Shown here: piece by piece, positions 27,947 through 37,624 of the stretch
Position numbering within the stretch: position 1 is the stretch's first letter
Layout: each line of letters opens with the position of its first letter
Source of the DNA: Lachnospiraceae bacterium
GTDB lineage: Bacteria > Bacillota > Clostridia > Lachnospirales > Lachnospiraceae
Direction of reading: 5' to 3'
Assembly: GCA_022845895.1 (NCBI GenBank)
Contig: AP025573.1
Location: 50,001-114,000, forward strand
DNA length: 64,000 nucleotides
Notes under the pieces: generated by a model
Databases searched by the model: none
What the model saw: only the letters and a program-made list of their open reading frames with translations
What the model was told of the DNA's origin: nothing
Program-made: the position numbers and the translations under genes

Positions 27947-29665
27947 TTATTGGAAAATGTATGTACGGAGTATGTCGAAAGAGGCCGGGCCAGCGGTAAG
28001 CACTTTCTTGTGGAAATTTTCCTGGGTGAAGGTATCGCCCCATTTGTCGATGGCTTCTTTTTTCAGCTCCATAAATTCAACATAACCGATGTAGTACTTC
28101 AGGTAGTTTGCGGGGTCCGATATAATCAGGTCGTATATGTTTTCTATCGTATTGGCATCCTCGATGCCGTACTGCCGGAAGAAGGATACCGTATCCATCA
28201 GCTTCCAGCCATCGTAGTGGATTCCCATATCGGCCAGGGCGTACAGCCCTAATATCACGGAAGTATTACGCTGCAGCAGGGCGGCCTGCTCCTTGGGTAT
28301 CGGTGCATAATAATAGCTGAGCATCTCGGTATAAGTGGCCCAACCTTCCGTGTAGCCCCCAAAATTTAGCAGATTGCGTATCGGATCAGGCTTCAGGTTC
28401 TGGAAGTATACGGTCTGGTACAGGTGGCCCGGATATCCTTCATGCGCTAGCGTAGTAAACAACGACAAGTCATCCGGCATATGCCCCTGGTTGATGTAGA
28501 TGACATTATCCGTAGTGCTGTCGATGGCCGGAACCATGAAGAAGGCGGGGCTTAAATATTTTTCCATGGACTTCTGTACATATTTGATTTCAGTAGATAC
28601 GTCAGGCGGGTCAGGAAAACTTCCTTTTAGCTTTGCCTTAAGGCCTGACAGGATGGAGACAGGATCCGTATCGGAAAGTGCAGGTGCCGCATTGGAAAAT
28701 GTCTCCTTTGATGAGGAAGTGAGTATCTGCTGCATGGCGGTAAGGTCTTCCAATATCTGCGTCTGTGTGAGCTCCTTTAGCTCATTGACCGAACGACTTG
28801 AACCGGTCTCCCGTTTTACAACCAGTTCATAGTATTTACGTCCGTCCGGAAGATAGCACAGGCCGTTGTCGTTCTTACCTGTCGTACGCAGGGCCTGCAA
28901 AGCTTCTGCCAGTTTTTTATAAGAAGGGAAAATGTAGTCTTTTACATTTTCGTTGTTGCGTTTTACATAATCATCATAATCTGCCTGGTCGAGCTTCATG
29001 GCGTCCAGACGCTCAGTGAAGGAGGAGTAGAGGTAGTTGTCGTTCCCCATATTGATGAATGCATTGCATTCATCGATAATGTCATCCGCGGAATAAGATG
29101 CCATGAACAGCCCCTTGTCAGATTTGGCCTGCTCGAAGGCTATGATAGATTCAAAATATTCCGGCAGCTTTGTCATAAGCGTCAGGTATGTATCAATATC
29201 TTCTGCATTCTTAAACTGATATTCTGAGAGAAGTACCGGGAGCTGTGCCTGCGTACCCGTCAGCGGGGCCAGAGGCTCATCATACAATGCATATTTCGCC
29301 TCATCAAGGGAAATACCGAGATAATCATCCAGCACGTCGTAGGTCAGCTTATTTTTATCTGATAGCTGTGCACGGTTATGGGCGTGGAGCGATGCCAGGG
29401 CATTTTCCGCAGAGGCACTGATGGAGGCTGTGTCAGTAGTGCAGCTGCCAAAGGAGACAGGGGCCTCTTTAATTCCGTAATCGGATGGATTTTCTAATGT
29501 ATAGTGAAGAGAAATCGTGTTGGAGGAAACTTCCTGGCAGAATAAGCTGTTCGTGTAAGCTTCAAATTTTGCGTCTGCACTGCCGCTGCCTCTGGAGCAG
29601 GATGCCAGAGCGGCAAGCGCGAAGAGGAGCGTGACGGTCAGGAAAAGCGATATTTTTTTTCGCAT
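27947..29665 (-). CDS. DUF885 lipoprotein, probable metallopeptidase
   Basis: 572 residues. The signal peptide ends in the lipobox LAALASC (Cys near 22), so the protein is lipid-anchored outside the membrane. The DUF885 region ends with the metal-binding motif HEGYPGH and the downstream GGYTEGWATYTE. Family members are thought to be carboxypeptidase-like zinc enzymes, but the substrate is unknown. It is a single-gene unit with its own terminator. An AAGGAG site precedes the ATG. Confidence 0.85.
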   Translation of the reverse strand: MRKKISLFLTVTLLFALAALASCSRGSGSADAKFEAYTNSLFCQEVSSNTISLHYTLENPSDYGIKEAPVSFGSCTTDTASISASAENALASLHAHNRAQLSDKNKLTYDVLDDYLGISLDEAKYALYDEPLAPLTGTQAQLPVLLSEYQFKNAEDIDTYLTLMTKLPEYFESIIAFEQAKSDKGLFMASYSADDIIDECNAFINMGNDNYLYSSFTERLDAMKLDQADYDDYVKRNNENVKDYIFPSYKKLAEALQALRTTGKNDNGLCYLPDGRKYYELVVKRETGSSRSVNELKELTQTQILEDLTAMQQILTSSSKETFSNAAPALSDTDPVSILSGLKAKLKGSFPDPPDVSTEIKYVQKSMEKYLSPAFFMVPAIDSTTDNVIYINQGHMPDDLSLFTTLAHEGYPGHLYQTVYFQNLKPDPIRNLLNFGGYTEGWATYTEMLSYYYAPIPKEQAALLQRNTSVILGLYALADMGIHYDGWKLMDTVSFFRQYGIEDANTIENIYDLIISDPANYLKYYIGYVEFMELKKEAIDKWGDTFTQENFHKKVLTAGPASFDILRTYIFQ

Positions 29666-29740
29666 GTGGGCTCCTTGGATGTTTTATCTATAAATATGCA
29701 GGAACAGGCCATCGTATGAATGTTCCGCAGTTTCCACGGC

Positions 29741-29769
29741 TTGACAATTGATTTTCCTTATGTTACGAT
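29741..29769 (+). promoter_or_regulatory. Promoter of the metG T-box transcript
   Basis: TTGACA (29741-29746), a 17-bp spacer and TACGAT (29764-29769). Transcription would begin about 30 bp before the T-box stem I. Confidence 0.75.
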
Positions 29770-29799
29770 TTTTACCATATTAATAAAGCGTTGAAATAA

Positions 29800-30148
29800 A
29801 ATCTAATAAGATGAAACGCGATGACGAAGAGAGTACGTCTTTTGACATTTTACAGAGATATCCTGAACCTTGGCGGCCGGTTGATGATGCAGGGCCGCAT
29901 GGGGATGCTGAGAGGGATGAATGAAGACTGACGGAAGATGGCTTCTGAGTGGTGTACCGAACAGGGGGCATACGGTGGCGGTTAACGCCTGCGTGTGTTC
30001 CATGCAAGGCTGCAATGGGTCCGCCCTTTACTGCGGGAGAGTGCCGGGAGGCACTTGCTGAGGTCCCTGCCGTGAGGCAGAGATAAATAGAAGTGGTATC
30101 GCGGGTGAGCTCGTCTTCTCTGATTGAAGGATTAGGGAAGACTTTTTT
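29800..30148 (+). promoter_or_regulatory. T-box riboswitch (tRNA-Met sensing)
   Basis: Stem I opens with CGATGACGAAGAGAGTA, the usual T-box kink-turn region, and has a GGTTGATGATG distal-loop-like block. The antiterminator bulge is AGTGGTATCGCGGGTGAGC (30091-30110). TGGT pairs with a tRNA ending A-CCA, as in tRNA-Met. The usual ACC is ATC here. A terminator stem GTCTTCTCT/AGGGAAGAC plus TTTTTTT ends at 30147. ATG at 29917-29919 is a possible specifier codon. Uncharged tRNA-Met would favour read-through into metG. Confidence 0.85.
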
Positions 30149-30173
30149 TATTTCAACGGCAGGAGGATAAGAG

Positions 30174-32066
30174 ATGGAAAAACAAAAGTATTATATTACG
30201 ACAGCCATTGCCTATACATCAGGAAAGCCCCATATAGGGAATACGTATGAAATCGTGCTGGCAGATGCGATAGCCAGATATAAGAGGAGCCAGGGATATG
30301 ATGTGTTCTTCCAGACCGGCACGGATGAGCACGGACAGAAGATAGAGCTTAAGGCGGAAGAAGCCGGCGTTACGCCAAAAGAGTTTGTGGACGGCGTTGC
30401 AGCAGATATCCAGGGCATCTGGAATCTGATGAACACTTCGTATGATAAATTCATCCGTACGACAGATGAGTATCATGAGAGGCAGGTACAGAAGATATTT
30501 AAAAAGTTGTACGACCAGGGAGACATATATAAGGGGCATTATGAGGGGATGTACTGCACGCCATGCGAATCCTTTTTTACAGAATCTCAGCTCGCGGACG
30601 GAAAATGTCCCGACTGCGGACGAGAGGTGCAGCCGGCAAAGGAAGAGGCTTATTTCTTCAAGATGAGCAAGTATGCAGACCGTCTGATTGAGCATATCAA
30701 TACGCATCCGGAGTTTATACAGCCGGTATCCCGTAAAAATGAAATGATGAACAATTTTCTGCTGCCTGGGCTTCAGGACTTGTGTGTCTCCAGGACTTCA
30801 TTCAAGTGGGGGATACCGGTGGATTTTGATCCGAGCCATGTTGTGTACGTATGGCTGGATGCACTAACCAATTATATTACCGGAATCGGCTATGACTGCG
30901 GGGGCGATAATACGGAACAGTTCAAAAGAGACTGGCCGGCGGACCTGCACCTCATAGGCAAGGATATTATCCGTTTTCATACGATATACTGGCCGATTTT
31001 CCTTATGGCGCTGGATCTGCCTCTTCCAAAGCAGATATTTGGACATCCGTGGCTGCTGCAGGGAGACGGCAAGATGAGCAAGTCAAAAGGGAATGTGCTG
31101 TATGCGGACGAACTGGTAGATTTCTTCGGTGTGGATGCGGTGCGTTATTTTGTTCTGCATGAGATGCCGTTTGAAAATGACGGAGTCATCTCATGGGAGC
31201 TGATGGTAGAGCGCATGAATTCAGACCTAGCTAATACGCTGGGCAATCTGGTGAACCGTACTATCTCTATGACGAACAAATACTTTGGAGGCGCGGTTAC
31301 GGACAAAGATGTGACAGAGGATGTGGATCTGGACTTGAAGGCAGTCGTGGAAGCTACCCCGAAGGCAGTGGAAGCCAAGATGGAAGAACTGCGGGTTGCG
31401 GACGCAATCACGGAGATATTTAACTTGTTCAAGCGCTGCAACAAGTATATAGATGAGACGATGCCGTGGGCACTTGCAAAGGATGAAGAGAAAAAGGACC
31501 GGCTCGAGACGGTACTTTGCAACCTGCTGGAAAGCATCAAGGCCGGTGCGGTAATGCTGGAACCTTTCATGCCAGAGACATCCGCGAAGATTCTCAGCCA
31601 GCTCGGTAGCGGCAAAGTGACTGAGAAGCCGGAGATACTCTTTGCAAGGCTGGATTTAGAAGAAGTGCTGAAACAGGTAGAGGAACTGCACCCTCCGGTA
31701 ACAGAAGTTCCGGAAGATGTCATAGACATCGAGGCCAGGCCGGAGATAACATTTGAAGACTTCGGAAAGATGCAGTTCCAGGTAGGCGAGATACTCGAGT
31801 GTGAAGAAGTACCAAAGTCCAAGAAGCTCCTCTGCTCCAAAGTAAGGGTCGGAAGCGAGATAAAACAGATTGTGTCAGGTATAAAAGCACACTATAAACC
31901 AGAAGAAATGGTCGGCAAAAAAGTAATGGTGCTGGTGAACCTGAAACCAGCCAAGCTCGCAGGAGTCCTTTCAGAAGGAATGCTGCTGTGCGCAGAAGAT
32001 GCAGAAGGCCGCCTGGCACTCATGACACCAGAAAAAGAAATGCCCGCAGGCGCAGAAATCTGCTAA
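30174..32066 (+). CDS. metG: Methionyl-tRNA synthetase
   Basis: Charges tRNA-Met with methionine. The 630 residues carry the HIGH-like motif HIGN (near 21), zinc cysteines in CTPCESF and CPDCG, and the KMSKS loop KMSKSKG (near 300). An anticodon-binding domain follows. The C-terminal ~100 residues (FGKMQFQVGEIL to the end) are the tRNA-binding OB-fold domain. Expression is controlled by the T-box leader. It ends at repeat R2 and leads the metG-ddh-tatD-rsmA group. Confidence 0.95.
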   Translation: MEKQKYYITTAIAYTSGKPHIGNTYEIVLADAIARYKRSQGYDVFFQTGTDEHGQKIELKAEEAGVTPKEFVDGVAADIQGIWNLMNTSYDKFIRTTDEYHERQVQKIFKKLYDQGDIYKGHYEGMYCTPCESFFTESQLADGKCPDCGREVQPAKEEAYFFKMSKYADRLIEHINTHPEFIQPVSRKNEMMNNFLLPGLQDLCVSRTSFKWGIPVDFDPSHVVYVWLDALTNYITGIGYDCGGDNTEQFKRDWPADLHLIGKDIIRFHTIYWPIFLMALDLPLPKQIFGHPWLLQGDGKMSKSKGNVLYADELVDFFGVDAVRYFVLHEMPFENDGVISWELMVERMNSDLANTLGNLVNRTISMTNKYFGGAVTDKDVTEDVDLDLKAVVEATPKAVEAKMEELRVADAITEIFNLFKRCNKYIDETMPWALAKDEEKKDRLETVLCNLLESIKAGAVMLEPFMPETSAKILSQLGSGKVTEKPEILFARLDLEEVLKQVEELHPPVTEVPEDVIDIEARPEITFEDFGKMQFQVGEILECEEVPKSKKLLCSKVRVGSEIKQIVSGIKAHYKPEEMVGKKVMVLVNLKPAKLAGVLSEGMLLCAEDAEGRLALMTPEKEMPAGAEIC

Positions 32067-32169
32067 AGGGACACGTTAAATTTAATTGGGGACGGAGGAA
32101 AATGAGAAATACCCCGTCCCTAATTCAGAAAGGGACGGGGGAAATTGAGAAAACCTCCGTCCCCAATTG
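32067..32169. repeat. GGGACGGAGG palindromic repeat R2 (nested pair)
   Basis: It begins immediately after the metG TAA with AGGGACACG. The outer arms AATTGGGGACGGAGG (32084-32098) and CCTCCGTCCCCAATT (32154-32168) enclose a second inverted pair, ACCCCGTCCCT and AGGGACGGGG. The nested layout resembles two REP-like units facing each other. Confidence 0.85.
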
Positions 32170-32188
32170 AGAGGAGATGGATTTGATT

Positions 32189-33175
32189 ATGGATAAGATT
32201 AGAATTGGTATTGTTGGTTATGGCAACATTGGAAAAGGGGTTGAACTTGCGGTGGCCCGTAATGACGATATGGAGCTTAAAGCTGTATTCACCCGAAGGA
32301 ACCCATCCGATATCAGCATTGCTACGGAGACTGTGGCGGTGAAGCATATTGATGACATGGCTTCTATGAGAGAGGATATTGATGTCATGGTACTCTGTGG
32401 GGGCTCCGCTACGGATTTGCCGGTCATGGGACCTGAAATAGTAAAGAACTTCAATACGATTGACAGTTTTGATACACATGCTAGAATTCCGGAATATTTT
32501 GAAAATGTGGATAAAGCGGCAAAAAGCGGTGGAAAAGTGGGGATTATTTCTGTAGGATGGGATCCGGGAATGTTCTCTCTTAACCGATTATATGCGGAAT
32601 CCATTCTTGTGCAGGGAAGTACATACACATTCTGGGGAAAAGGCGTCAGCCAAGGGCATTCTGACGCAATCCGCCGTGTGGAAGGTGTAAAAAATGGAAT
32701 TCAGTACACAGTACCTGTGGAAAAAGCTGTGGAAAGAGTCAGAAGTGGAGAAGAGCCGCAACTCACTATAAAAGAAAAGCACCTGCGGGAGTGCTATGTA
32801 GTCCCGGAGGATGGTGCTGACCTTAAGGCGATCGAACAGACTATCAAGACGATGCCAAACTATTTTGACGATTATGAAACGACCGTTACCTTTATCACAG
32901 AGGAAGAGCTGAAAGAAAATCACAGCAAGATGCCCCACGGAGGCTTTGTAATCCGCAGCGGTGAGACCGGAACAGTGGGAAGCAAGCACATTATCGAGTA
33001 TTCACTTAAGCTGGATTCAAACCCAGAATTTACGGCCAGCGTACTCGTATGCTATGCAAGAGCGGCATACCGGCTCTCAAAGAGTGGAGAGGCCGGGGCC
33101 AAAACAGTATTCGATATTCCGCCGGCATTACTTTCCAACAAAACACCAGAGCAGTTAAGGGCCGAACTCTTATAG
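32189..33175 (+). CDS. ddh: meso-Diaminopimelate D-dehydrogenase
   Basis: Makes meso-DAP from L-tetrahydrodipicolinate with NADPH and ammonia in one step, for lysine and peptidoglycan. About 328 residues. It has the N-terminal NADP fold IGIVGYGNIGKGVE and segments SFDTHARIPEYF, SVGWDPGMFSLNR and FWGKGVSQGHSDAIRRV, which are close to known Ddh enzymes. ATG 32189 is 12 bp after AGGAG; TTG 32183 or ATG 32177 are other possible starts. The stop TAG lies in repeat R3. Confidence 0.92.
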   Translation: MDKIRIGIVGYGNIGKGVELAVARNDDMELKAVFTRRNPSDISIATETVAVKHIDDMASMREDIDVMVLCGGSATDLPVMGPEIVKNFNTIDSFDTHARIPEYFENVDKAAKSGGKVGIISVGWDPGMFSLNRLYAESILVQGSTYTFWGKGVSQGHSDAIRRVEGVKNGIQYTVPVEKAVERVRSGEEPQLTIKEKHLRECYVVPEDGADLKAIEQTIKTMPNYFDDYETTVTFITEEELKENHSKMPHGGFVIRSGETGTVGSKHIIEYSLKLDSNPEFTASVLVCYARAAYRLSKSGEAGAKTVFDIPPALLSNKTPEQLRAELL

Positions 33176-33253
33176 GGGACAGGGCAAAAATAAAAAGGGA
33201 CACGTTAAAATGAATTAGGGACGGAGGAAATTTAAAAAACCTCCGTCCCCAAC
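33173..33253. repeat. GGGACGGAGG palindromic repeat R3
   Basis: It starts with the ddh stop codon (TAGGGGACAGGG), carries GGGACACG, and then the inverted pair GGGACGGAGG (33218-33227) and CCTCCGTCCCC (33240-33250). It is less symmetric than R1, so it is probably an older copy. It separates ddh from tatD. Confidence 0.85.
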
Positions 33254-33278
33254 TACTTTTGGATTTGTGGAGGATTTT

Positions 33279-34058
33279 ATGATTTTTGATACGCATGCGC
33301 ACTATGATGATGAGCAGTTTGATGCAGACCGGGAGGGGTTGTTGAATTCTATGCAGGAAGGCGGTGTCGGTACTATCGTGAATATCAGCGCCTCGTATGA
33401 CTCCTGCCGGAATGTTGTGGAGCTGGCTGGCAGGTATCCATTCATGTATGCGGCCGTAGGGATTCATCCAGACCATGTGGGCAGCCTGGACGAAAAGGTT
33501 TTTGACGAGATGGAAGGGCTGATGGACAACGAGAAAGTAGTAGCCGTGGGGGAGATAGGTCTTGATTACTACTGGGACAATGAATCCCACGATTTGCAGA
33601 GAAAGTGGTTCATCCGCCAGCTTGAGCTGGCCCGCCGGCATAATCTGCCGGTAGTGATACACAGCAGAGATGCAGCGGAAGATACGCTGGAGGTTATAAA
33701 GGAACATGCACAGGGGCTCAAAGGTGTAATTCACTGCTTCTCGTATTCCAGAGAGCTGGCCAGGGAGTATATCAAGATGGGCTTTTACATCGGCGTCGGC
33801 GGCGTCGTTACATTCAAGAATGCGAAGAAGCTCAAAGAAGTGGTAGAAGAAACACCCCTTACATCTATTGTTCTGGAGACAGACTGCCCTTATCTCGCAC
33901 CGGAGCCATACAGAGGAAAGAGGAATAATTCTCTGTATATCCGGTACGTGGCAGAGGCAATTGCACGTATTAAAAATGTAGATTACGACACGGTCGTAGG
34001 ACAGACAGAAGCCAATGCGATAGAATTGTATGGAATTTCAGACAATTTTGTTGTATAA
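33279..34058 (+). CDS. tatD: TatD-family metal-dependent hydrolase (DNase)
   Basis: About 259 residues with a TIM-barrel metallo-hydrolase pattern: the HxH metal site in FDTHAHYDD, EIGLDYYW, HSRDA, HCFSYS and ETDCPYLAPEP. Members degrade DNA or RNA ends and act in quality control. ATG 33279 follows GTGGAGG; the GTG at 33267 lies within the ribosome site and is not used. The gene is 36 bp upstream of rsmA, a common neighbour in Firmicutes. Confidence 0.9.
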   Translation: MIFDTHAHYDDEQFDADREGLLNSMQEGGVGTIVNISASYDSCRNVVELAGRYPFMYAAVGIHPDHVGSLDEKVFDEMEGLMDNEKVVAVGEIGLDYYWDNESHDLQRKWFIRQLELARRHNLPVVIHSRDAAEDTLEVIKEHAQGLKGVIHCFSYSRELAREYIKMGFYIGVGGVVTFKNAKKLKEVVEETPLTSIVLETDCPYLAPEPYRGKRNNSLYIRYVAEAIARIKNVDYDTVVGQTEANAIELYGISDNFVV

Positions 34059-34094
34059 TAAAAATTAGCACATTATTCAGGAGTTAAGTAATAT

Positions 34095-34979
34095 ATGATG
34101 AGACCTACGCTCGGAAACCCGCAGAATACCATAGAGATACTGCAAAGATACGATTTTTCATTTCAGAAAAAGTTTGGCCAGAACTTCTTGATAGACACTC
34201 ATGTCTTGGATAAGATTATCCTGGCCGCAGGCATCACAAAGGATGATATGGTATTGGAGATCGGTCCCGGAATCGGAACCATGACCCAGTATCTGGCAGG
34301 GGCCGCCGGAAAAGTTGTCGCCGTTGAGATTGACAAGAATCTCATACCGATTCTTTCGGACACGCTGAAAGATTATGACAATGTAACAGTCATCAACGAG
34401 GATGTGCTGAAGCTGGATATAAAGAAGCTGGCCGGTGAGGAACATGCCGGCCGGCCGATTAAAGTGGTGGCAAATCTGCCGTATTATATAACGACGCCCA
34501 TAATAATGGGCTTATTCGAGCATGATGTACCGGTGGAGAGTATAACGGTAATGGTCCAGAAGGAAGTGGCAGACAGGATGCAGACAGGGCCCGGCAGCAA
34601 AGATTATGGAGCACTGTCGCTGGCCGTGCAGTATTACGCAGAGCCTTATATAGTAGCAAATGTACCGCCGAACTGCTTCATGCCAAGGCCGAAGGTCGGA
34701 TCTGCCGTCATACGACTCACAAGACACGAGAAGCCTCCCGTTGAAGTAAAAGACGAGAGACTGCTGTTTGATATCATAAGGGCATCTTTTAACCAGAGGC
34801 GTAAGACGCTCGCAAACGGGCTGAACAATTCCGGCACGCTGGATCTGCCGAAGGAAGAGATTATCAAGGCGATAGAGAAGCTTGGGAAGGGTCCGGGTGT
34901 GCGTGGAGAGTCGCTCACGCTGGAGGAGTTCGCGCGGCTAAGCAACTACCTGTATCCCCTGATGGCTGCCGCCCCGTAA
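34095..34979 (+). CDS. rsmA: 16S rRNA dimethyladenosine transferase
   Basis: Dimethylates two adjacent adenines in helix 45 of 16S rRNA (KsgA). It has 294 residues: KKFGQNFLID at the start, the SAM site LEIGPGIGTMTQYL, catalytic NLPYYITTP, and the C-terminal FNQRRKTLANGL. The start follows CAGGAG at about 11 bp. The SAM motif and tatD neighbour exclude an Erm resistance methylase as the more likely call. Confidence 0.93.
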   Translation: MMRPTLGNPQNTIEILQRYDFSFQKKFGQNFLIDTHVLDKIILAAGITKDDMVLEIGPGIGTMTQYLAGAAGKVVAVEIDKNLIPILSDTLKDYDNVTVINEDVLKLDIKKLAGEEHAGRPIKVVANLPYYITTPIIMGLFEHDVPVESITVMVQKEVADRMQTGPGSKDYGALSLAVQYYAEPYIVANVPPNCFMPRPKVGSAVIRLTRHEKPPVEVKDERLLFDIIRASFNQRRKTLANGLNNSGTLDLPKEEIIKAIEKLGKGPGVRGESLTLEEFARLSNYLYPLMAAAP

Positions 34980-35090
34980 GCCGCACTTGCCGAATCCCCT
35001 GATAGATAACCGGATATGTCCGTAAGGACTTGAGAATGTGATATTTCGTCCGCCCTGGGCGGATTGACAATATGAATAAGGACAGAAAGG

Positions 35091-36470
35091 ATGATGACTA
35101 TGACTAAAAATGTGGAACATGCATTATTCGAAATCACGCCGGAGATACAGCAGCTGGCACAACTATGTGAGGACAACAATGCGATTGAAAAGGAACTGTA
35201 TACCAAATACGAAGTTAAACGGGGCCTCCGCGATGTTAATGGCAAAGGTGTACTTGCCGGTCTGACAAATATATCTGACGTATGTGCCAAGAAAATTGTT
35301 GATGGCGAAGAAGTACCCTGTGCAGGCAATCTGTATTACAGGGGTTACAATATCAAAGAATTAGTCAAAGGGTTCCTGGAAGCGAAGCATTATGGATTTG
35401 AGGAGATATCCTATCTATTGCTTTTTGGGGAGCTTCCGACAGACGAGCAGCTCGCAGCATACCATGAGACTCTTGTCGAGAGAAGGACGCTTCCGCCGAA
35501 CTTCGTAAGAGATGTCATCATGAAGGCTCCAAGCCGGGACATGATGAACAGCCTGTCCAGATCTATCTTGAGCCTGTACTCCTATGATGCAAAGGCAGAC
35601 GACACATCTATACCAAATGTCCTCCGCCAGTGCCTGAACCTGATCAGCCAGTTCCCTATGCTTATGGTATATGGATACCATGCATATAACTATCGGCTCG
35701 GAGAGGACTTATTTATCTATGCTCCGTCACCTGAGCTGTCCACGGCGGAAAACATACTTATGATGCTCAGAGAAGACAGGAAATACACGAAGCTGGAGGC
35801 CAAGATACTGGATATGGCACTCGTGCTCCATATGGACCACGGCGGCGGTAACAACTCGACCTTTACGACCCATGTCGTTACATCATCCGGTACAGATACA
35901 TATTCGACAATCGTAGCCGCCATGGCTTCACTGAAGGGGCCGAAACACGGCGGAGCCAACATCAAGGTAACCCAGATGTTTGAGGATATGAAGAAGAAGC
36001 TCACAGACTGGAAAGACGAAGATGCGGTTAGACAGTACCTGTGCGATCTCCTGGATAAGAAGGCCTTTGACCAGAAGGGCCTGATATATGGTATGGGACA
36101 TGCGATTTATTCCGTATCCGACCCAAGAGCGGATATCTTCAAGAAGTTTGTAAAGCAGCTGGCAAAGGAAAAGGGCTTTGAGGAAGAATATGCCCTCTAT
36201 GAGATGGTAGAACATATGGCTCCGGACGTTATCGGAGAGAAACGCAAGATATACAAAGGCGTCAATGCCAATGTAGACTTCTACAGTGGACTCGTGTACA
36301 GCATGCTGGATCTGCCTGCATCACTCTACACACCGATATTTGCCGCTGCCCGTATCGTGGGATGGAGCGCTCACAGACTGGAAGAGCTCAAGAATGTAGA
36401 TAAGATAATCCGGCCGGCATATAAGCCTCTGGCACCGCACCGGGATTATATTAAGATGGATGACCGCTGA
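35091..36470 (+). CDS. gltA: Citrate synthase family protein
   Basis: Condenses acetyl-CoA with oxaloacetate (or propionyl-CoA in methylcitrate synthases). It has 459 residues. An N-terminal extension precedes the core motifs GNLYYRGYNIKELV, LVLHMDHGGGNNSTFTTHVV, SLKGPKHGGAN and GMGHAIYSVSDPRA. The expected catalytic His residues lie in MDHGGGNN and GHAIY. In this fermentative lineage it probably supplies 2-oxoglutarate for glutamate synthesis. ATG 35091 or ATG 35100 are both usable. A terminator overlaps its end. Confidence 0.9.
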   Translation: MMTMTKNVEHALFEITPEIQQLAQLCEDNNAIEKELYTKYEVKRGLRDVNGKGVLAGLTNISDVCAKKIVDGEEVPCAGNLYYRGYNIKELVKGFLEAKHYGFEEISYLLLFGELPTDEQLAAYHETLVERRTLPPNFVRDVIMKAPSRDMMNSLSRSILSLYSYDAKADDTSIPNVLRQCLNLISQFPMLMVYGYHAYNYRLGEDLFIYAPSPELSTAENILMMLREDRKYTKLEAKILDMALVLHMDHGGGNNSTFTTHVVTSSGTDTYSTIVAAMASLKGPKHGGANIKVTQMFEDMKKKLTDWKDEDAVRQYLCDLLDKKAFDQKGLIYGMGHAIYSVSDPRADIFKKFVKQLAKEKGFEEEYALYEMVEHMAPDVIGEKRKIYKGVNANVDFYSGLVYSMLDLPASLYTPIFAAARIVGWSAHRLEELKNVDKIIRPAYKPLAPHRDYIKMDDR

Positions 36471-36484
36471 TACAGCGGTCTTTT
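36462..36484 (+). terminator. Terminator overlapping the citrate synthase stop
   Basis: GACCGCT-GATAC-AGCGGTC followed by TTTTCC overlaps the stop codon at 36468-36470. Confidence 0.7.
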
Positions 36485-36603
36485 CCATAATCAGGTTCCA
36501 TAATCAAAATGTTCCGGGAGGACGCATGCCAGCGTTTCTGGCCATTTAATCCGCCTGCAATAAACGTTAAAGGCGCAATCTATGAATGACAGGAGATGTA
36601 CGA

Positions 36604-37536
36604 ATGAAAAAAGATTTTTATTATCCGTCCAACGACGGCCTGACCCAGATTCACGCGGCAGAATGGATACCGGATCAGGAGATAAAAGCTGTCGTCCAGA
36701 TATGCCATGGTATGGTGGAATATATCGAAAGATATAGCGAATTTGCCGATTATCTGACAGAACAGGGGATATATGTAACAGGACACGATCATCTCGGCCA
36801 CGGGCAGTCCGTCAATAAAGAAGAGGAGCACGGTTATTTTGATGCGGCCAAGGGAAATGAATTTATCATCGGAGATATCCACAAGCTGAGGGAGATGACG
36901 CAGGAAAAGCACCCGGATGTGCCATATATCCTGCTCGGCCACAGTATGGGGTCTTTCCTGCTTAGGCAGTATCTGACTGTATACAGCCAGGGTCTCGCCG
37001 GTGCGGTTATCATGGGAACCGGATGGAAGGGGAAGGCCCTGCTCACCATGGGGCAGACGCTATGCAGGATTATCGCCGCATTCAAGGGATGGAAGCACCG
37101 AAGCCCCCTGGTGGACAACCTCAGCTTCGGAAGCTACAATAAGCGGTTTGAGCCGGGTAATACGCCGAAGGACTGGATAACCTCAGACAAGAAGAAATGT
37201 GCCGAATATGTCAGCGATCCGCTCTGCAGCTTCGTATTTACCGTCAGTGCGTATTACCAGATGTTTGAGGGTATGAAAGTTCTGACAAAGAAGGAGAGCA
37301 CGGAAAACATCAAAAAAGACCTTCCCGTCTTAATCATTTCAGGAGCGGAAGACCCGGTGGGGGACTTCGGCAAAGGGGTGCAAAAGGTGTATGAACAGTT
37401 CCGGGGGGCAGGCATACAGGATGTAACAATGAAGCTCTATGAGGGAGACAGGCATGAAATCCTGAACGAGACAGACCGTGAACTCGTATATGAAGATATT
37501 TATCAGTGGATTTTCGAAAAAATTCGTGTATCATAA
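36604..37536 (+). CDS. Alpha/beta hydrolase, monoacylglycerol lipase-like
   Basis: About 310 residues. The oxyanion-side motif GHDHLGHGQS, the nucleophile elbow GHSMGSF (Ser), and a C-terminal GDRHEILNE (His) make a serine-hydrolase triad with an Asp in SGAEDPVGDF. The N-terminal layout (VVQICHGMVEYIERY) is that of Hydrolase_4 lysophospholipases and monoacylglycerol lipases. ATG 36604 follows AGGAG; ATG 36586 lies upstream of this site. There is no signal peptide, so it acts in the cytoplasm. It is a single-gene unit. Confidence 0.85.
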   Translation: MKKDFYYPSNDGLTQIHAAEWIPDQEIKAVVQICHGMVEYIERYSEFADYLTEQGIYVTGHDHLGHGQSVNKEEEHGYFDAAKGNEFIIGDIHKLREMTQEKHPDVPYILLGHSMGSFLLRQYLTVYSQGLAGAVIMGTGWKGKALLTMGQTLCRIIAAFKGWKHRSPLVDNLSFGSYNKRFEPGNTPKDWITSDKKKCAEYVSDPLCSFVFTVSAYYQMFEGMKVLTKKESTENIKKDLPVLIISGAEDPVGDFGKGVQKVYEQFRGAGIQDVTMKLYEGDRHEILNETDRELVYEDIYQWIFEKIRVS

Positions 37537-37575
37537 GAATAGAATCAAAAAAAATTCGGAATCAAAACTGATTTA

Positions 37576-37604
37576 TTGACATTGAGGAACGAAGAGAATA
37601 GAAT
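37576..37604 (+). promoter_or_regulatory. Promoter of the D-glutamate/5-oxoproline operon
   Basis: TTGACA (37576-37581), a 17-bp spacer and TAGAAT (37599-37604). The start of transcription would be only about 15-20 bp before the terminator-like hairpin at 37625. Confidence 0.8.
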
Positions 37605-37624
37605 AAAACAAAATTTTAAAATAG

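Noticed and set aside
34095..34979. Erm-type macrolide resistance methylase
   Set aside because: The C-terminal FNQRRKTLANGL pattern, length and tatD neighbour match RsmA/KsgA.
34984..35090. Hairpin CCGCCCTGGGCGG before citrate synthase as a terminator
   Set aside because: No T-run follows and the stem is short.
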